The notes under the pieces are model-generated. The model ran no database searches. It saw only the letters and a program-made list of their open reading frames with translations, and was not told the origin of the DNA. A program made the translations under genes and the position numbers. This document shows positions 16,520-25,344 of a DNA stretch of 64,000 bases, piece after piece. The first letter of the stretch is position 1; each line of letters begins with the position of its first letter. The DNA comes from RGIG5612 sp017511185 (GTDB lineage: Bacteria > Bacillota > Clostridia > Lachnospirales > Lachnospiraceae): contig JAFWLF010000069.1 in the NCBI GenBank assembly GCA_017511185.1, forward strand, positions 62,001-126,000, in the 5' to 3' direction.

Positions 16520-18316
16520 TTACTGTGCTCTTCCAAGGTGTGGATGGTTGTTACCAGATGCGGAAACAAGGATCTCCAGGAAGTTTACAGGGTCGTTGTA
16601 GTCAGCGATCCAGCCCAGTCTGGAAAGTGTGAAGTCACCTGCGGTAAGTGCTGTCTGGATAACAGCCCAGTCACGCTGGTCAACTTCGATTTCAATTCCG
16701 TAGTCATCCCACATATCCTGGATAGCTGCGCAGATAGCCAGGTTGCCGGATGTCGGGTTAGCACTATACTCGAATTTCGGGAAGTCTGTGAACTTGCCGG
16801 TTGCTTCGTCAAATGTATAGTATTTCTTCAGGATCTCAACAGCCTCAGCTACGTTAGCCTGATAATCTGCCGGATCAACACTCCACCATGGGTCGGTAGC
16901 GCTTCTGAACTCTGTGCCGGTTCCGTCATCCATACCAGCTGGTACGAAGCCGTATGCCGGAAGCTGTCCGCCTGCAGTAACCTGCTCAACGATGTAGTTA
17001 CGATCGATGAGAAGTGCAAGTGCGTGACGAACTTCTGCGTTCTGTGCCGGTGTCCAGCCTTCCCATGCATCTGCTGTATCGGAAGTAACTGCCAGACCTG
17101 GTTTGAAGCTCCAGTTTACGTTCACCTCTAAGAAGTATGTTCCAATGTAGTCGCCAATGAAGAAGTCTACGTTCATACGGGTTGGGTCAGCTTTCAGGAC
17201 AGGGATCTGAGAAACAGGAACTGTCGTAGTGTACTGAATTGTTCCGTTTGTGAAGTTAGCGTAGATAGCGTCATCATCGTTAGACAGGAAGAACTTAATG
17301 GTGTTCAGTTTAACATTTGCTGCATCCCAGTAGTTCGGGTTCTTTTCGAACACGATCTCGGAACCAACTGTCCAGTCTTTCATTCTGAAAGGACCATTGG
17401 AAACGTAGGTGGATGCACTGGTTGCCCAGCTGTCATTCTCAACAACATCCTTACGTACCGGGAAGTATGTCGGGAATGCCATTAACTGATCGAAGTATGC
17501 GCAGTAAGCGCTGGTTACGATCGTGATAGTGCCTGCTGCATCATCAGCAGTTACGTTCAGGTTGCAGGTCTCGTCATCAGAATATCCATCGATAACATCG
17601 AACATATACTGATAATCAGCTGCGGTTGCAGGATCAGCTGCTCTCTTCCAAGCGTACTCGAAATCAGAAGCTTTCATGTCAACACCGTCAGACCATTTCA
17701 GACCATCTTTCAGTTTGATAACGTACTGATATTTTCCGCCGTCAAGAGCTGTAGGAGCAACAACTTCTTCTGCACACTCAGGAATGATGTTCATGTTTGT
17801 GTCATATCCATAAAGTCCTGCGAATGAGTTGGTCAGCATAACAGCGCCGTCAACAGAGCTGTTCAGAGCCGGGTCCATGGTTTCCGGATCAGAAGAGAAG
17901 TTGACTGTGATGTCTGCTAAACCTGTATCCATGTAAGCGTACTTATAGGATACCCAGCCAAGTGGTGAATAGATGTAATCTTTCAGGCTTGTGCTGCAAA
18001 GGTATGGATTCGTGTAGTAATACAGTGGAAGGATCGTCCATGTATCCTTGATCCATGATTCTGCTTCATACATGTATGAAGCACGTTCGGTCATATCAGC
18101 AGTTGTTTTCACTTTTTTGATGATCTCATCATAAGCGCTCCAATACTGATCGCCGTTTGGTCCATAGACTGCGTCCATACCGACGTTGACTGCCTTCTCA
18201 GTCGGAGCTGCAGAACCAGAACCGGAACCAGCTGGTTCAGGAGCAGGTTTCTGTCCGCAAGCTGCAAGGCATCCAACTACGGCAACAGCCAGAACCACTG
18301 CCAGTAATTTTTTCAT
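16520..18316 (-). CDS. Oligopeptide ABC transporter lipoprotein, apparently circularly permuted (OppA 1)
   Basis: 598 residues; lipobox LAAC (cysteine 20) and a Gly/Ser/Pro linker. Residues 52-129 (AYDEIIKKVK, ILPLYYYTNPYL, SPLGWVSYKYAYM) look like the usual C-terminal end of an SBP_bac_5 protein. The usual N-terminal start (VNFSSDPETMDPALNSSVDG) comes only after it, at about 137. The chain then follows normal order (GLKWSDGVDMKASDFEYAWK, NGPFRMKDW) and stops at LGWIADYNDPVNFLE, just where ordinary OppA proteins go on to the segment found here at the front. So nothing is missing; the order is rotated. The gene is last in its operon (B-C-D-F-A), 142 bases after oppF, with its own GGAGG. It would bind extracytoplasmic peptides. 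Confidence 0.9.
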   Translation of the reverse strand: MKKLLAVVLAVAVVGCLAACGQKPAPEPAGSGSGSAAPTEKAVNVGMDAVYGPNGDQYWSAYDEIIKKVKTTADMTERASYMYEAESWIKDTWTILPLYYYTNPYLCSTSLKDYIYSPLGWVSYKYAYMDTGLADITVNFSSDPETMDPALNSSVDGAVMLTNSFAGLYGYDTNMNIIPECAEEVVAPTALDGGKYQYVIKLKDGLKWSDGVDMKASDFEYAWKRAADPATAADYQYMFDVIDGYSDDETCNLNVTADDAAGTITIVTSAYCAYFDQLMAFPTYFPVRKDVVENDSWATSASTYVSNGPFRMKDWTVGSEIVFEKNPNYWDAANVKLNTIKFFLSNDDDAIYANFTNGTIQYTTTVPVSQIPVLKADPTRMNVDFFIGDYIGTYFLEVNVNWSFKPGLAVTSDTADAWEGWTPAQNAEVRHALALLIDRNYIVEQVTAGGQLPAYGFVPAGMDDGTGTEFRSATDPWWSVDPADYQANVAEAVEILKKYYTFDEATGKFTDFPKFEYSANPTSGNLAICAAIQDMWDDYGIEIEVDQRDWAVIQTALTAGDFTLSRLGWIADYNDPVNFLEILVSASGNNHPHLGRAQ

Positions 18317-18458
18317 TGCTTTTCCTCCTTAAATCTTTTGCAAAAAATTTATTTAAGTATCTGGCGATACTTTGGCACGATTATATACCCTTTTCTGCCC
18401 GAAAATCAATCAAAATACAGGGGCAGAATAGTGCTCCGATATGGGGCAGATCATCCTT

Positions 18459-19427
18459 TTACAGATGATGATGGCAGGCCACAAAATGTCCCGGTGAGAT
18501 TTCGGTCAGTCCAGGTACTGCTTCTGCGCAGTCCGCCTGTGCATATTTGCATCTGGTTCTGAACGGACATCCGCTCGGCATATTCAAAGGACTTGGAACA
18601 TCGCCTTCCAGAACGATCCTCTGGCGTGCCCTTTCTTCCTTCGGATCCGCAATCGGGACTGCAGAAAGAAGGGACTGCGAATACGGATGGCGCGGGTCAT
18701 GATACAGCTCGTTTGCATCTGCGATCTCTACCATACGGCCAAGATACATGACCGCGATCCTGTCTGAAATATGCTTTACGACGGAAATATCATGTGCGAT
18801 AAACAAGTAGGTCAGCTCCCGGTCTCTCTGCAGATCCTCAAACATGTTGATGACCTGCGCCTGGATGGAAACGTCCAGAGCAGACACCGGCTCGTCACAG
18901 ATGATCATATCCGGATCCATTGCAAGCGCTCTTGCAATACCGATCCTCTGGCGCTGTCCACCTGAAAACTCATGTACATATCTGGTGGCATGCTCCGAAG
19001 AAAGTCCGACGGAATCCATCAGTTCTTTGATCCGGTCGCTCTTCTCAGATTTAGATAATCCCTTGTGATGGACATCTAAAGGTTCTCCGATGATGTCGCC
19101 GACCGTCATACGCGGATCCAGTGAAGAATACGGATCCTGGAACACCATCTGCATCTTGCTGCGGAGATATTTAATATCTGCATTGCTCTTGATCAGGCGG
19201 TCATTGAAAATAATCTCGCCGCCCGTTGGTTTATACAGATGCATGATGGATCGGCCGACCGTTGTCTTTCCGCAGCCGGATTCTCCAACCAGACCAAGGG
19301 TCTCTCCTTTTTTGATCGAGAACGTGACACCGTCTACCGCTTTCAACTGTTTTGAAGAAAACAGACCGGAGTTCACGTTAAAATACATTTTTAAATCTTT
19401 AACGGTAAGGAGGTATTTATCTTCCAT
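18459..19427 (-). CDS. Oligopeptide ABC transporter ATP-binding protein (OppF 1)
   Basis: 322 residues with Walker A GESGCGKTT, signature SGGQRQRIGIARAL, Walker B MIICDEPVSALD and the H-loop AHDISVVKH, and the C-terminal oligopeptide extension with a Cys cluster (CPFRTRCKYAQADC) that often binds an iron-sulphur centre in this family. It starts two bases after the oppD stop. It forms the cytoplasmic ATPase pair with OppD 1. Confidence 0.93.
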   Translation of the reverse strand: MEDKYLLTVKDLKMYFNVNSGLFSSKQLKAVDGVTFSIKKGETLGLVGESGCGKTTVGRSIMHLYKPTGGEIIFNDRLIKSNADIKYLRSKMQMVFQDPYSSLDPRMTVGDIIGEPLDVHHKGLSKSEKSDRIKELMDSVGLSSEHATRYVHEFSGGQRQRIGIARALAMDPDMIICDEPVSALDVSIQAQVINMFEDLQRDRELTYLFIAHDISVVKHISDRIAVMYLGRMVEIADANELYHDPRHPYSQSLLSAVPIADPKEERARQRIVLEGDVPSPLNMPSGCPFRTRCKYAQADCAEAVPGLTEISPGHFVACHHHL

Positions 19428-19429
19428 CT

Positions 19430-20428
19430 TTATTCCTCCTCCTTCTGCGATTTTTTATATTCTTCCAGAACGTTCATCCAGCAGGAAGCGCAGTGCCCGC
19501 CGCCGAAATCCATCACTTCCGGTTTTTCCGTCAGGCAGATCTTCATCGCGTTTTTGCAGCGCGGTGAAAATGCACAGCCTTCCGGCATAACCAGAAGATC
19601 GACCGGTGTTCCTGCGATTGGTTCCAGACGGACTTTATCATCGTTTGCGATATTCGGGATGGATGTTAACAGTCCTTTGGTGTATTCATGTTTCGGGTTA
19701 TAGAAAATATCGTCTGCGGTTCCGCTTTCGATCAGGCGGCCTGCATACATGACATTGATCTTATCGCACATACCTGCTACGACACCAAGGTCATGTGTGA
19801 TCAGGATGATTGCCATGTTAAACTGCTTCTGCAGTGATTTCATCAGTTCCAGGATCTGGGACTGGATGGTCACGTCCAAAGCGGTGGTTGGTTCATCTGC
19901 GATCAGAAGATCAGGCTCACAGGCAAGTGCCATAGCGATCATAACACGCTGGCGCATACCGCCTGAATGCTCAAACGGATACTGTTTCAGTCTCTTCTTC
20001 GGATCGTTGATACCGACCAGTTCAAGCAGTTCTGCCGCACGTTCAATTGCTTCCTGTTTATTTCTCTTGGTATGGAGCATGATCGCCTCAACCAGCTGAT
20101 TACCGATCGTATAGACCGGATTCAGGCTCGTCATCGGGTCCTGGAAAATAATACTGATCTTATTTCCGCGGATCTGACGGAGAACGTCTTCTTTTGCACC
20201 GACCAGTTCCTGGCCGTCAAATTTAATGCTTCCGCCTGCAATGATGCCCGGAGGTGTTAAGATCTGCAGGATGGAATAAGCAGTCACGGATTTTCCGGAG
20301 CCAGACTCACCAACGATACCTAATACATCGCCTCTCTCCAGATCAAATGAAACATCATCTACCGCTTTTACCACACCGGCAGCCGTTGGGAATTGTGTTT
20401 TTAAATTTCTTACTTCCAGTAATGCCAT
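19430..20428 (-). CDS. Oligopeptide ABC transporter ATP-binding protein (OppD 1)
   Basis: 332 residues; Walker A GESGSGKSV, signature HSGGMRQRVMIA, Walker B LLIADEPTTALD, H-loop ITHDLGVVAG, then the oligopeptide C-terminal domain with CAFSPRCKNAMKIC. Its start codon overlaps the end of oppC 1 by one base, so the two are translationally coupled. It energises uptake together with OppF 1. Confidence 0.93.
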   Translation of the reverse strand: MALLEVRNLKTQFPTAAGVVKAVDDVSFDLERGDVLGIVGESGSGKSVTAYSILQILTPPGIIAGGSIKFDGQELVGAKEDVLRQIRGNKISIIFQDPMTSLNPVYTIGNQLVEAIMLHTKRNKQEAIERAAELLELVGINDPKKRLKQYPFEHSGGMRQRVMIAMALACEPDLLIADEPTTALDVTIQSQILELMKSLQKQFNMAIILITHDLGVVAGMCDKINVMYAGRLIESGTADDIFYNPKHEYTKGLLTSIPNIANDDKVRLEPIAGTPVDLLVMPEGCAFSPRCKNAMKICLTEKPEVMDFGGGHCASCWMNVLEEYKKSQKEEE

Positions 20429-22194
20429 TATTTGCTCACCTCCCTCAGCTTCGGATCGAAGGAATCACGAAGGCCCTGTCCTAACAGGTTCAGGGAAAGC
20501 ACGATCAGGAAGATGACGAGTGCCGGAATAATGAAGAGGTATTCTCTTCCCGGAATCGTCATCTGTCCGCGGTAATCCGATGCCAAAGATCCCAAGCTTG
20601 GCATAGGGATCGAAACACCAATGCCCAGGAAGCTCAGGAAGCTCTCGGTAAAGATTGCCGACGGGATCTGCAGTGCTGCGCTGATAAAGATAACGGAAAT
20701 ACAGTTCGGCAGCATGTGCTTGATAATGATCTTAAATGGAGAAACACCCATGGATTTTGCCGCAAGGACAAATTCCTGTTCACGCAGGGACAAGACCTGT
20801 CCTCTGACCAGTCTTGCCATGCCGACCCAGTACAGAAGGGCGAAGACGATCAGGATACTGACCAGTCCGACGCCGCCCAGCTTATCGGCCACTTTGGAGA
20901 ACGAAGTGTTCATAATAACGTCTTTCAGTGAAACGGAAAGAAGGATGATGATCAGAGTATCCGGCATCGCGTAAATAATATCAACGACACGCATCATGAC
21001 CATATCGACTTTCCCGCCAAAATAACCAGAGATAGCACCGTAAAGGACACCGATCACCACGACGATAGCTGCTGCGATAATACCGACCAGAAGCGAAATA
21101 CGCATACCGACGATAACACGGATCGCATAGTCACGTCCAATCTCATCTGTTCCCAGAATATGCGGGAAAATTGATTTGACCGGTTTTGTAAAGCTAACAT
21201 CCATAGTCGGGATCGCTGTGGAGCCTGGTGCGTAGACATTGCTGTCAATCGGTGCGGCTCCCTCGCCCATGTTCTTATTATAAGTAAGTTTATAACGATT
21301 CAGTTTCGGGGTTCCGTAGGATGTCTGGATACGAAATCCATCAATTACACTGTCTCCGTTTTCATCCTGTGCATAGACTGCATAGAATGTGGTATCTTGT
21401 GTAATCTTAGTCCCTTTTGTGACCAGCTTGGATTCATATTCTTTGTAATTATCTGCTGTCAGGATCGGAAGGCCTTTTTCCAGAGACCATGCGACAAAGA
21501 CCGCACCTGGTTTTGTCACTTTATTTGTCTTGGAAAGAATAACTTCATCCTCTGGAACATAATCGTTTTCATCAACCGGAATGGTTCCTTCTCCGCCATC
21601 CAGATCATAGGTGATATGATAGGACTTGGCTTCCACTGTTTTGGCACCAGAGAAATCAAACAGATCAGCGCCAAAATCTCCAATGCCGTCGCCGTTTTCA
21701 TCTACACTCCAGACAGCATAGAGTTCCACGTTCGAATTGGTGATCTTAACCGGGTCTGTTACAAAGTACTCTTTCACTTCGTCCAGTTTTTCCTGACTGT
21801 CGATGACCGGCAGTCCCTTATAGCCTTCCAGCGTTGCACGCGGATAGCTCCATCCGATAAACACACCGTTTTTGGAACGCAGGATCTGCTCTTTGATAGA
21901 ATATTTCATCGGCGCCAGGAAGTTTGCAGAAACACTGTCCACGCTGGCGGATGAAGTGGAATAATCATATGGGTAAAACAGCGGTACAATGAACGCGATC
22001 AGGATCAGCAGTACGATAATGATCAGACAGATCATCGAAACCACATTTTTGCGGAGGCGACGCATGCCGTCTTTGAAAAAGCTGGTGCTTTCCCGCATGC
22101 GGTCAGCCATTTTCTTTTCATCTTCTGTAGCAAGTGTAAACTTAGACAGGTCCAGCTGCATACTGAGAGGATTTTTCTTTGGATATTGACTCAT
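20428..22194 (-). CDS. Oligopeptide ABC permease OppC 1 with a large outer-loop insert of InlB-B-like repeats
   Basis: 588 residues, about twice the usual ~300. A cytoplasmic start and TM1 (about 51-74) match OppC, and from about residue 345 the standard permease resumes (ILGTDEIGRDYAIRVIVGMR, five more membrane segments, EAA-type loop ending FLSFLGIG). Between them, residues about 95-338 are extra. They contain repeated units: ELYAVWSVDENGDG and TFYAVYAQDENGDS; ITYDLDGGEGTIP and LTYNKNMGEGAAP. These match the strand/turn pattern of InlB B / Listeria-Bacteroides repeats, small beta-grasp modules of secreted surface proteins. The loop lies outside the membrane between TM1 and TM2. No frameshift is seen and both borders are in frame. 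Confidence 0.9.
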   Translation of the reverse strand: MSQYPKKNPLSMQLDLSKFTLATEDEKKMADRMRESTSFFKDGMRRLRKNVVSMICLIIIVLLILIAFIVPLFYPYDYSTSSASVDSVSANFLAPMKYSIKEQILRSKNGVFIGWSYPRATLEGYKGLPVIDSQEKLDEVKEYFVTDPVKITNSNVELYAVWSVDENGDGIGDFGADLFDFSGAKTVEAKSYHITYDLDGGEGTIPVDENDYVPEDEVILSKTNKVTKPGAVFVAWSLEKGLPILTADNYKEYESKLVTKGTKITQDTTFYAVYAQDENGDSVIDGFRIQTSYGTPKLNRYKLTYNKNMGEGAAPIDSNVYAPGSTAIPTMDVSFTKPVKSIFPHILGTDEIGRDYAIRVIVGMRISLLVGIIAAAIVVVIGVLYGAISGYFGGKVDMVMMRVVDIIYAMPDTLIIILLSVSLKDVIMNTSFSKVADKLGGVGLVSILIVFALLYWVGMARLVRGQVLSLREQEFVLAAKSMGVSPFKIIIKHMLPNCISVIFISAALQIPSAIFTESFLSFLGIGVSIPMPSLGSLASDYRGQMTIPGREYLFIIPALVIFLIVLSLNLLGQGLRDSFDPKLREVSK

Positions 22195-22210
22195 ATCTTT
22201 CTCCTCCCCT

Positions 22211-23167
22211 CTACGCCAGGTCGACCCTGTGGTCGACGACTTTATACAGAATGTCTGCGATCAGGTTCAGCAGCAGCATCAGGATAGACAACAGAATGGT
22301 TGTGCCCATGATCATGGTGTAGTCCAACGCTTTAATAGAGCTGATGAAATACCCGCCAATGCCCGGGATCGAGAAAATACTTTCTACAACAAAGCTGCCT
22401 GTCATAATGCCGGCGATCATAGGACCCGCATAAGAAATAACAGGAGCCAGAGAGTTTTTCAGTGCGTGTTTAAAAATAAGGCTTCCCTTGCTCACACCTT
22501 TTGCCTGTGCCGTCCGGATATAATCCTGCCCTAACGCATCCAGCATAGAAGAACGTGTCAGTCTTGTGATATATGCTGTCGGATAAAGTGCAAGGGAAAT
22601 GATCGGCAGGATAAAACCGGCAAAATTGCCCTGTCCTGCAAACACTTTCAGGACAGACTGCCCCGCAGAAGGGAAGATTGGCAACCAGACCGTCAGGCAC
22701 CATAGGAGTATGACACCTATGACAAAGGACGGTACCGACACGGATGCCGTCGATAAAACCAGAATTGCCTGGTCAATAAATTTACCTCTGTGAGTAGCAG
22801 CCCAGGAACCTAAGGCAAGACCTACGATCAAAGCAATGATCGCGGCGCAGATACCTAAGAATGCTGATGTTGCAAATCCTTGTCCGATCAGACTCATGAC
22901 GGTACGTCCCTTATAAGAGATCGACTCGCCAAAGTCCAGTCTGACTGCGTTGCCAAGGTAGATCAGATACTGTTGAAACAGCGGTTTGTCCAGTCCGTAC
23001 TTCGCATTCAGCGCATCCATGGTTGCCTGTGTGATCGCTTTCTGCTTGATAAACGGACTTCCCGGAACGGCATGCATGATCAGGAATGTGATCGTGATGA
23101 TGATCCAGAGTGTCACGATCGCCAGAAGCAGCCGCTTCAGGATGTACTTAAGTGTTTTCGAATCCAT
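22211..23167 (-). CDS. Oligopeptide ABC permease OppB 1
   Basis: 318 residues with the OppB pattern: TM1, a long outer loop containing MHAVPGSPF and YGLDKPLFQQYLIYLGNAV, five further membrane segments, and the cytoplasmic EAA loop (RTAQAKGVSKGSLIFKHALK). It heads the first opp operon, 147 bases after the second operon's last gene, with a terminator in the gap. Its partner OppC 1 starts 16 bases after it. Confidence 0.93.
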   Translation of the reverse strand: MDSKTLKYILKRLLLAIVTLWIIITITFLIMHAVPGSPFIKQKAITQATMDALNAKYGLDKPLFQQYLIYLGNAVRLDFGESISYKGRTVMSLIGQGFATSAFLGICAAIIALIVGLALGSWAATHRGKFIDQAILVLSTASVSVPSFVIGVILLWCLTVWLPIFPSAGQSVLKVFAGQGNFAGFILPIISLALYPTAYITRLTRSSMLDALGQDYIRTAQAKGVSKGSLIFKHALKNSLAPVISYAGPMIAGIMTGSFVVESIFSIPGIGGYFISSIKALDYTMIMGTTILLSILMLLLNLIADILYKVVDHRVDLA

Positions 23168-23262
23168 GTTTCTCTCTTTTCTATTTATATATACAAAAAA
23201 TAAACGCAGAAAAAAATGCTCAATAATTTTAAACTATATATGTGCAAAAAGCAACAAAAGAA

Positions 23263-23294
23263 AGAAGCTGCCGCTCATTTACGCGACAGCTTCT
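23263..23294 (-). terminator. Terminator of the second opp operon
   Basis: Minus-strand AGAAGCTGTCGC pairs with GCGGCAGCTTCT (one wobble) around GTAAATGA, followed by a T-rich stretch. It divides oppF 2 from oppB 1. Confidence 0.8.
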
Positions 23295-23314
23295 CAAAAT
23301 GCATAATTCTTTGA

Positions 23315-24259
23315 TTACTGGTTTTCTTTCATCCACTTCTCGATCTCTTCATCTGTGCCATGCACATAGTGCTGTCCGCTGATCAGATGCAAAGATCCTT
23401 TATCGTAGTCGATGCCGCTGGTTTTGTAATCATATTCCAGCGCCACTCTTCCCTTCTCAGCCTTTGGATTTGGACTCGGAATAGCAGAAAGAAGGCTTCT
23501 GGTATATGGATGCAGCGGATTTGCAAAAATCTCATCCGTAGTTCCGGTCTCCAGCATACGTCCCAGATGAAGTACGCCGATCCGGTCAGAAATATATTTG
23601 ACCATGGAAAGGTCATGCGCAATAAAAAGGTATGCCGACCCGGTCTCTTCCTGAATATCCTTCATCAGGTTGACTACCTGTGCCTGAATGGAAACATCCA
23701 ATGCAGAAATACATTCATCCGCAATGATCAGGTCCGGGTTCATGATCAGCGCACGGGCAATGCCGACACGCTGACGCTGTCCGCCGGAAAACTGATACGG
23801 ATAACGGTCATAATGTTCTTTTGCCAGACCAACCTTAGCCAGGATCGCATCGATATGTGCCTTCCGCTCTTCCTTGGAAGAATAGCTGTGATGAATATCC
23901 AATCCTTCGCCAATAATATCGCCAATCTTCTTTCTCGGGTTCAGAGAAGCCATCGGATCCTGGAAGATCATCTGCATCTTTGTACGAAGCTCTTTTCTTG
24001 CTTCGCCGGTCAGCTTTCCGGAAATATCAATTCCGTTAAAGGTGATCTTGCCTGCCGTCGGATCATACAAACGGATGATCCCGCGGCCGATCGTAGTCTT
24101 TCCGGAACCAGACTCTCCAACAAGACCATAAGTCTCACCCGGATAAATCTCAAAACTGACATCGTCCACTGCCTTGACTGTAAACTTTGAGCTGATCTTG
24201 AAATATTGTTTCATATTTTCAACTTTTAAAATCGGCTGTGCATCATAATTCGCTGCCAT
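23315..24259 (-). CDS. Oligopeptide ABC transporter ATP-binding protein (OppF 2)
   Basis: 314 residues from the ATG at 24259; this is preferred to the ATG at 24265, which is only three bases from the GGAGG. Walker A GESGSGKTT, signature SGGQRQRVGIARAL and H-loop AHDLSMVKY are normal; the Walker B reads LIIADECISALD, with Cys in the place of the usual Pro. The C-terminal oligopeptide extension is short and lacks the Cys cluster seen in OppF 1. The start overlaps the oppD 2 end by 17 bases. Confidence 0.92.
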   Translation of the reverse strand: MAANYDAQPILKVENMKQYFKISSKFTVKAVDDVSFEIYPGETYGLVGESGSGKTTIGRGIIRLYDPTAGKITFNGIDISGKLTGEARKELRTKMQMIFQDPMASLNPRKKIGDIIGEGLDIHHSYSSKEERKAHIDAILAKVGLAKEHYDRYPYQFSGGQRQRVGIARALIMNPDLIIADECISALDVSIQAQVVNLMKDIQEETGSAYLFIAHDLSMVKYISDRIGVLHLGRMLETGTTDEIFANPLHPYTRSLLSAIPSPNPKAEKGRVALEYDYKTSGIDYDKGSLHLISGQHYVHGTDEEIEKWMKENQ

Positions 24260-25328
24260 CTGCATTCGCCTCCTTTAACATACGCTCAATTCGCTTTTTC
24301 AGTTCTTCCGGCATCTCCACTTTTGGTGCACGCGGATCCAGCAGCCAGGTAGCTGCATAATGGGTATCGCTGACTTTAAACATCGGCGGCTCTGCCAGCC
24401 GGTCTACTTTCAGCGCATACTGGTTACGCGGTGCGAACGCATCGCCTTTTACCTCGTGCAGAAGGTTTGGAGGGGAACCCGGGATCGTATACAGTCTGGC
24501 ATCATCTGTCTCCAGATCCGGCATTGCGGAAAGAAGTCCCCAGGTATACGGATGCTTCGGTTCATAAAAGATTTCCTCGATGTTGCCGACTTCCACGATC
24601 TTGCCAGCGTACATGACGTTGACATAATCAGCGACTTTTGCAACAACACCCAGGTCGTGGGTAATATAAATAACAGAAATACCACGCTCTTTCTGCAGTT
24701 TTTTGATCAATTCCAGGATCTTTGCCTGAATTGTTACGTCCAACGCTGTGGTCGGCTCATCGCAGATCAGAAGTTCCGGATTACAGGAGATCGCAATAGC
24801 GATGACTACCCTCTGACGCATACCGCCGGAGAGCTGATGCGGATACTGTTTCATCCGCTTCTCCGGATCGGTGATACCGACTTCCGCCAAAAGACTGATG
24901 GCTCTTTTTCTTGCGGCATCCTTCTGCATATTCATATGCATCATCATGCCTTCCATCAGCTGCTTGCCAATGGTCATGGTCGGATCCAGAGACGTCATCG
25001 GGTCCTGGAAGACCATGGAAATATGCTTACCATTGATATTCTTACGGATCCATCTGGTTTCCTGTTTCAGAATATCAACTGTTGCAAGCTCGTTGAACTC
25101 ATCATAATAAGAATAAAGGATCTCTCCGCTGTTGATCTTGGCATTTCCTGCCAGGATCCCCATAACGGTCTTCATAACAACCGATTTTCCGGAACCGGAT
25201 TCCCCGACGATAGCTACGGTCTCGCCACGCTCCAGGTCAAAGTTGACTCCACGGATGGCGTGGACCGGTCCGGCATTGGTCTTGAAAGTGAGATCTAAGT
25301 TTTTTACGGTAAGGATCTTATCCGACAT
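24243..25328 (-). CDS. Oligopeptide ABC transporter ATP-binding protein (OppD 2)
   Basis: 361 residues from the ATG at 25328 (GGGGGA seven bases upstream); a longer frame exists upstream but overlaps oppC 2 and lacks a ribosome site. Walker A GESGSGKSV, signature LSGGMRQRVVIA, Walker B LLICDEPTTALD, H-loop ITHDLGVVAK, and an oligopeptide C-terminal domain. Its Cys-binding loop (DAFAPRNQYALKVD) has lost the cysteines present in OppD 1, so this pair probably has no iron-sulphur centre. Confidence 0.92.
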   Translation of the reverse strand: MSDKILTVKNLDLTFKTNAGPVHAIRGVNFDLERGETVAIVGESGSGKSVVMKTVMGILAGNAKINSGEILYSYYDEFNELATVDILKQETRWIRKNINGKHISMVFQDPMTSLDPTMTIGKQLMEGMMMHMNMQKDAARKRAISLLAEVGITDPEKRMKQYPHQLSGGMRQRVVIAIAISCNPELLICDEPTTALDVTIQAKILELIKKLQKERGISVIYITHDLGVVAKVADYVNVMYAGKIVEVGNIEEIFYEPKHPYTWGLLSAMPDLETDDARLYTIPGSPPNLLHEVKGDAFAPRNQYALKVDRLAEPPMFKVSDTHYAATWLLDPRAPKVEMPEELKKRIERMLKEANADGSEL

Positions 25329-25344
25329 CTTACATCCCCCTTTC

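Noticed and set aside
24360..25298. 312-codon plus-strand frame
   Set aside because: Antisense to the ABC ATPase gene with intact Walker motifs.
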